Positions 4,306 through 6,829 of a stretch of 6,829 bases of DNA are shown here, in pieces. A program made the translations under genes and the position numbers. The DNA lies in NCBI GenBank assembly GCA_014379925.1, contig JACMKY010000673.1, positions 1-6,829 on the forward strand, in the 5' to 3' direction. Under the pieces are notes generated by a model, which was not told the origin of the DNA, did no database searches, and saw only the letters and a program-made list of their open reading frames with translations. The DNA comes from Cytophagales bacterium. GTDB taxonomy: Bacteria > Bacteroidota > Bacteroidia > Cytophagales > ES-bin-26. Position 1 is the first letter of the stretch, and every line of letters begins with the position of its first letter.

Positions 4306-6829
4306 ATGAAACACCTTTTCCACTGCCTGATTGCACAAATGTTTGGCGGGATTGCCCGACGAATGCCCGTCCATTTTTGGTGTCTGTTGCTGTTGGTCAC
4401 CGTGCCTGACTACCTCCGCGCCCAGAGCCCGGGCATTGTGCGGGGGGTGGTTACCGACGTTGACAACGGTGAGCCGGCGGTAGGGGCCAACGTCATCATC
4501 AAGGGTACCTTGCTGGGAGTTGCGGCCAATGCCGACGGCAGTTTTCTGATTACCGGGGTTCCCGCCGGGGAGCAAGTGCTGGCCGTCTCCGCGATTGGTT
4601 TCGCGCCGCTGGAGGTGGCGGTTACCGTCGTGGGGGGTCAGGAAGTAAGGCGGGACGTGGCCTTGAAAGTCCAAACCACCCAGATCGGGGAGGTGATCAT
4701 CACGGGTTTGCGAAGAACCCAGATTGAAGCCGTCAGCCGCAAAAGGCAGGCCCTGAGCACCCGGGAAGTACTCACCACCGACGACCTGGGGCGGCTGCCG
4801 GACATCAACGTGGCGGAAGCCACGCAGCGGGTGGCCGGCGTGAACATCGAAACCAACCGGGGAGAAGGACAATTCGTTTCCATCCGTGGCATTCAACCTT
4901 CCCTCAACAACGTCACCCTCAACAACACCACGCTGGCTTCCACGGGTACTTCCCGCGCCACGCCCCTCGACTTGATGCCCACCGAGATCATTTCCAGCAT
5001 TGAAGTGATCAAGACCAACACGCCCGACCTGGAAGCCAACGCGATCGGCGGCACGGTCAACATCAACACCATCTCGGCTTTCGAAAAGAAAAAGCCTTTT
5101 CTCGTCGCCTCCGTGGATGGACTGGTGCAGGTGCAGCAGGTGGACTTGTCCAATTTCGACCGGACCCGGCTGCCGTTCCGGGCGGCGGTCACGACGGGCA
5201 AGCGGTTCGGCAAAAAGGAAAAATTCGGGGCGGTGGTTTCCGCCAACTTCTTCCGCCGGGATTACAGCGCCTCCGTGCTGGACCCGGACGGGTGGGTGTG
5301 GGACAACTACTTCTATCCCAACGAGATCGAACTTCAGATCGAAGACATTGAACGGGATCGCTTCAGCGTGTCGAGCGATTTTGAATACCGGCCTACCGAC
5401 AAAAACGCGGTGTACCTCAAAACGCTTTACACCCGAACCGAGGAAATTCTGAAAAACTCCGAATTTGAATTGACCATGCAAATCGGGAGCGCGCGACCCG
5501 TGGAGCAGACGGAATTCAGCGGACGGTTTGCCCGGGGTTCCGGCGAGCTGGACCAGGCGTATACCGACGAAATCGAGAACCTCTACAGCTACACGCTGGG
5601 TACCCGCAACCGCTTCGGCAAACTTTCCACCGACGTGTACGCCACGTATTCCCGGGCCGCCACGAGCATCAACAACTTCGATGCCACCTTCGAGAACCCC
5701 ACCGCCACCGAACCCCAACTTTCGCTGCGCTACAACACCCGGCCCTTTTTCTTCGAAATCCTGCCCGAGAACCCCGCGTTCGCCAGCGACCCGGAAATAT
5801 ACAAGCTGAGAAACCTCAACTTCACCCAGGGTCCCAACCGCGAGGAAGTCGGGGAGGTGAGTGCCGACCTCCGGTACGACACCAAACTGGGCAAATTTCC
5901 GGCCTACCTCAAATTCGGGGGCCGGTTCCGGGACCGCTCCAAGGTGGTGGACCGGACGCGGGATGCCTACGACCTGAGTTACGGGGGCGTTACGATTCCG
6001 TCCGATAGGGCGTATACCCTCACGCCGTTCGCGCTGCCCACGTTTGCGCCGGTGCAGGGAGGCGCGGCTCCTTTCGTGCACGGCCGGGTCAACACGTTCA
6101 AGGACTTCGTCGACAATCCGGCTAATTTGCGGGACCCGACCCGCCTGGTGTACGACACGTTGGTGAGCCAGACGCAATCGTACCTCAACGACCTCAACAA
6201 CGGCGAATCCGTCGCCGCCGGTTACCTGATGGGCGTGGTTGATTTGGGTAAACTGACGGTCATCGCGGGTCTGCGGGTAGAAAGCACCACCACGGAATCC
6301 AACAGCGCCGTCGTTGCCACCAACCGCGGCCGACTGACGGTGGGAAATGTGCTGGTCACCAACACGTACACCAACCTGCTGCCCTCCGTTCACCTGAAGG
6401 CCAACCTGACCAAAAACTTCCTGGCCCGGGCTTCGTGGACCAACACGCTGGGCCGACCCGATTACACGTTTCTGTCCGGAGTCACCAATCTAAGTTTTAC
6501 GGAAACCAGTCGGCCCGGGGTATTTACGGGCAGCGTGGCGCTGGCCAACCCCAACCTGAAACCCTACGAGTCGAGCAACCTGGACCTTTCCCTGGAATAC
6601 TACTTGCCCCAGGGAGGCATCGTGGCCGTGGGGGGCTTTTATAAGCGCATTGACAACCAGATCTACCGGGTCGTCAACGTTTTCCGCGATACGTTGTACG
6701 CAGAACAGCGCTACGAGCAAATCACGGTGACCCAAAACCGCAACGCGGATGCCGCGGACTTGTACGGGCTGGAGGTTTCCTACGACCAGGCGTTCACCTT
6801 CCTGCCCGCACCCTTCGACGGACTGGGGC
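4306..6829 (+). CDS. TonB-dependent outer-membrane receptor (partial, 3' end missing)
   Basis: This is an outer-membrane active transporter that imports a scarce ligand using energy passed on by TonB. The frame is open from ATG 4306 to the window edge (841 full codons, no stop). A signal peptide ends near LRA|QS (39-41). A carboxypeptidase-regulatory-like domain follows (about 43-122; GVVTDVDNGEPAVGANV, then ADGSFLITGVPAG), then a TonB-box-like EVIITG (129-134), the plug (about 145-258) and the beta-barrel. The plug carries RLPDINVAEATQRVAGVNIE and RGEGQFVSIRG, the hallmark of the subfamily first defined in Xanthomonas and Caulobacter. NPNLKPYESSNLDLSLEYY near residue 750 is a typical late-barrel motif, so perhaps the last 50-150 residues are missing. 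ATG at 4306 gives a rather long N-region; ATG at 4363 (residue 20) would give a shorter, classical signal peptide. No SusD partner is seen upstream. The phosphatase just before it suggests, but does not prove, a phosphorus-containing ligand. Confidence 0.95.
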   Translation, partial: MKHLFHCLIAQMFGGIARRMPVHFWCLLLLVTVPDYLRAQSPGIVRGVVTDVDNGEPAVGANVIIKGTLLGVAANADGSFLITGVPAGEQVLAVSAIGFAPLEVAVTVVGGQEVRRDVALKVQTTQIGEVIITGLRRTQIEAVSRKRQALSTREVLTTDDLGRLPDINVAEATQRVAGVNIETNRGEGQFVSIRGIQPSLNNVTLNNTTLASTGTSRATPLDLMPTEIISSIEVIKTNTPDLEANAIGGTVNINTISAFEKKKPFLVASVDGLVQVQQVDLSNFDRTRLPFRAAVTTGKRFGKKEKFGAVVSANFFRRDYSASVLDPDGWVWDNYFYPNEIELQIEDIERDRFSVSSDFEYRPTDKNAVYLKTLYTRTEEILKNSEFELTMQIGSARPVEQTEFSGRFARGSGELDQAYTDEIENLYSYTLGTRNRFGKLSTDVYATYSRAATSINNFDATFENPTATEPQLSLRYNTRPFFFEILPENPAFASDPEIYKLRNLNFTQGPNREEVGEVSADLRYDTKLGKFPAYLKFGGRFRDRSKVVDRTRDAYDLSYGGVTIPSDRAYTLTPFALPTFAPVQGGAAPFVHGRVNTFKDFVDNPANLRDPTRLVYDTLVSQTQSYLNDLNNGESVAAGYLMGVVDLGKLTVIAGLRVESTTTESNSAVVATNRGRLTVGNVLVTNTYTNLLPSVHLKANLTKNFLARASWTNTLGRPDYTFLSGVTNLSFTETSRPGVFTGSVALANPNLKPYESSNLDLSLEYYLPQGGIVAVGGFYKRIDNQIYRVVNVFRDTLYAEQRYEQITVTQNRNADAADLYGLEVSYDQAFTFLPAPFDGLG

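Noticed and set aside
4276..6393. 705-codon minus-strand frame opposite the TonB receptor gene
   Set aside because: The length is striking, but the plus strand encodes a clear TonB receptor, and the antisense product has shadow-like composition with no motif.
1..6829. CRISPR array, tRNA, rRNA, insertion sequence or toxin-antitoxin genes
   Set aside because: I looked on both strands for regularly spaced repeats, cloverleaf ends, transposase motifs and small paired genes, and found none.

Overview
The window reads as chromosomal DNA of a GC-rich member of the Bacteroidota, probably a Cytophagales-type bacterium such as the Spirosomataceae or Hymenobacteraceae. This rests on three observations. 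One gene encodes a TonB-dependent receptor with an N-terminal carboxypeptidase-regulatory-like domain. The clear starts (485, 1732, 4306) lack a Shine-Dalgarno sequence, as is usual in this phylum. The secreted metallophosphatase is of a type I associate with Bacteroidota. The genus-level guess is inference only.

Layout: positions 1-484 hold no convincing gene. The first ~180 bases are AT-richer (about 41% GC by hand count, against well over 60% in the genes) and contain two hairpins, one of which looks like an intrinsic terminator for a minus-strand transcript. Four genes follow, all on the plus strand: a PhnM-type amidohydrolase (485-1666); a class I SAM-dependent O-methyltransferase (1732-2445, 65 nt downstream, possibly co-transcribed); a secreted purple-acid-phosphatase-like metallophosphoesterase (2696-4150); and a TonB-dependent outer-membrane receptor (4306 to the right edge, incomplete). 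The gaps before the phosphatase (250 nt) and before the receptor (155 nt) hold perfect inverted repeats and short direct repeats that no gene explains.

How the genes could work together: three of the four fit phosphorus acquisition. The exported phosphatase would release phosphate or an organic moiety from phosphoesters. The receptor could import a phosphorus-containing ligand across the outer membrane. PhnM acts on a phosphonate-breakdown intermediate in the cytoplasm. No other C-P lyase gene is visible, so PhnM stands alone here. The methyltransferase has no evident place in this scheme. The shared phosphorus theme is inference from gene content; no regulator or Pho box was recognised.

I found no CRISPR array, insertion sequence, tRNA or rRNA. 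The window does not show an obviously new multi-gene system. The points most worth checking are the orphan PhnM, the structured intergenic repeats, and the possible minus-strand transcript near the left edge.
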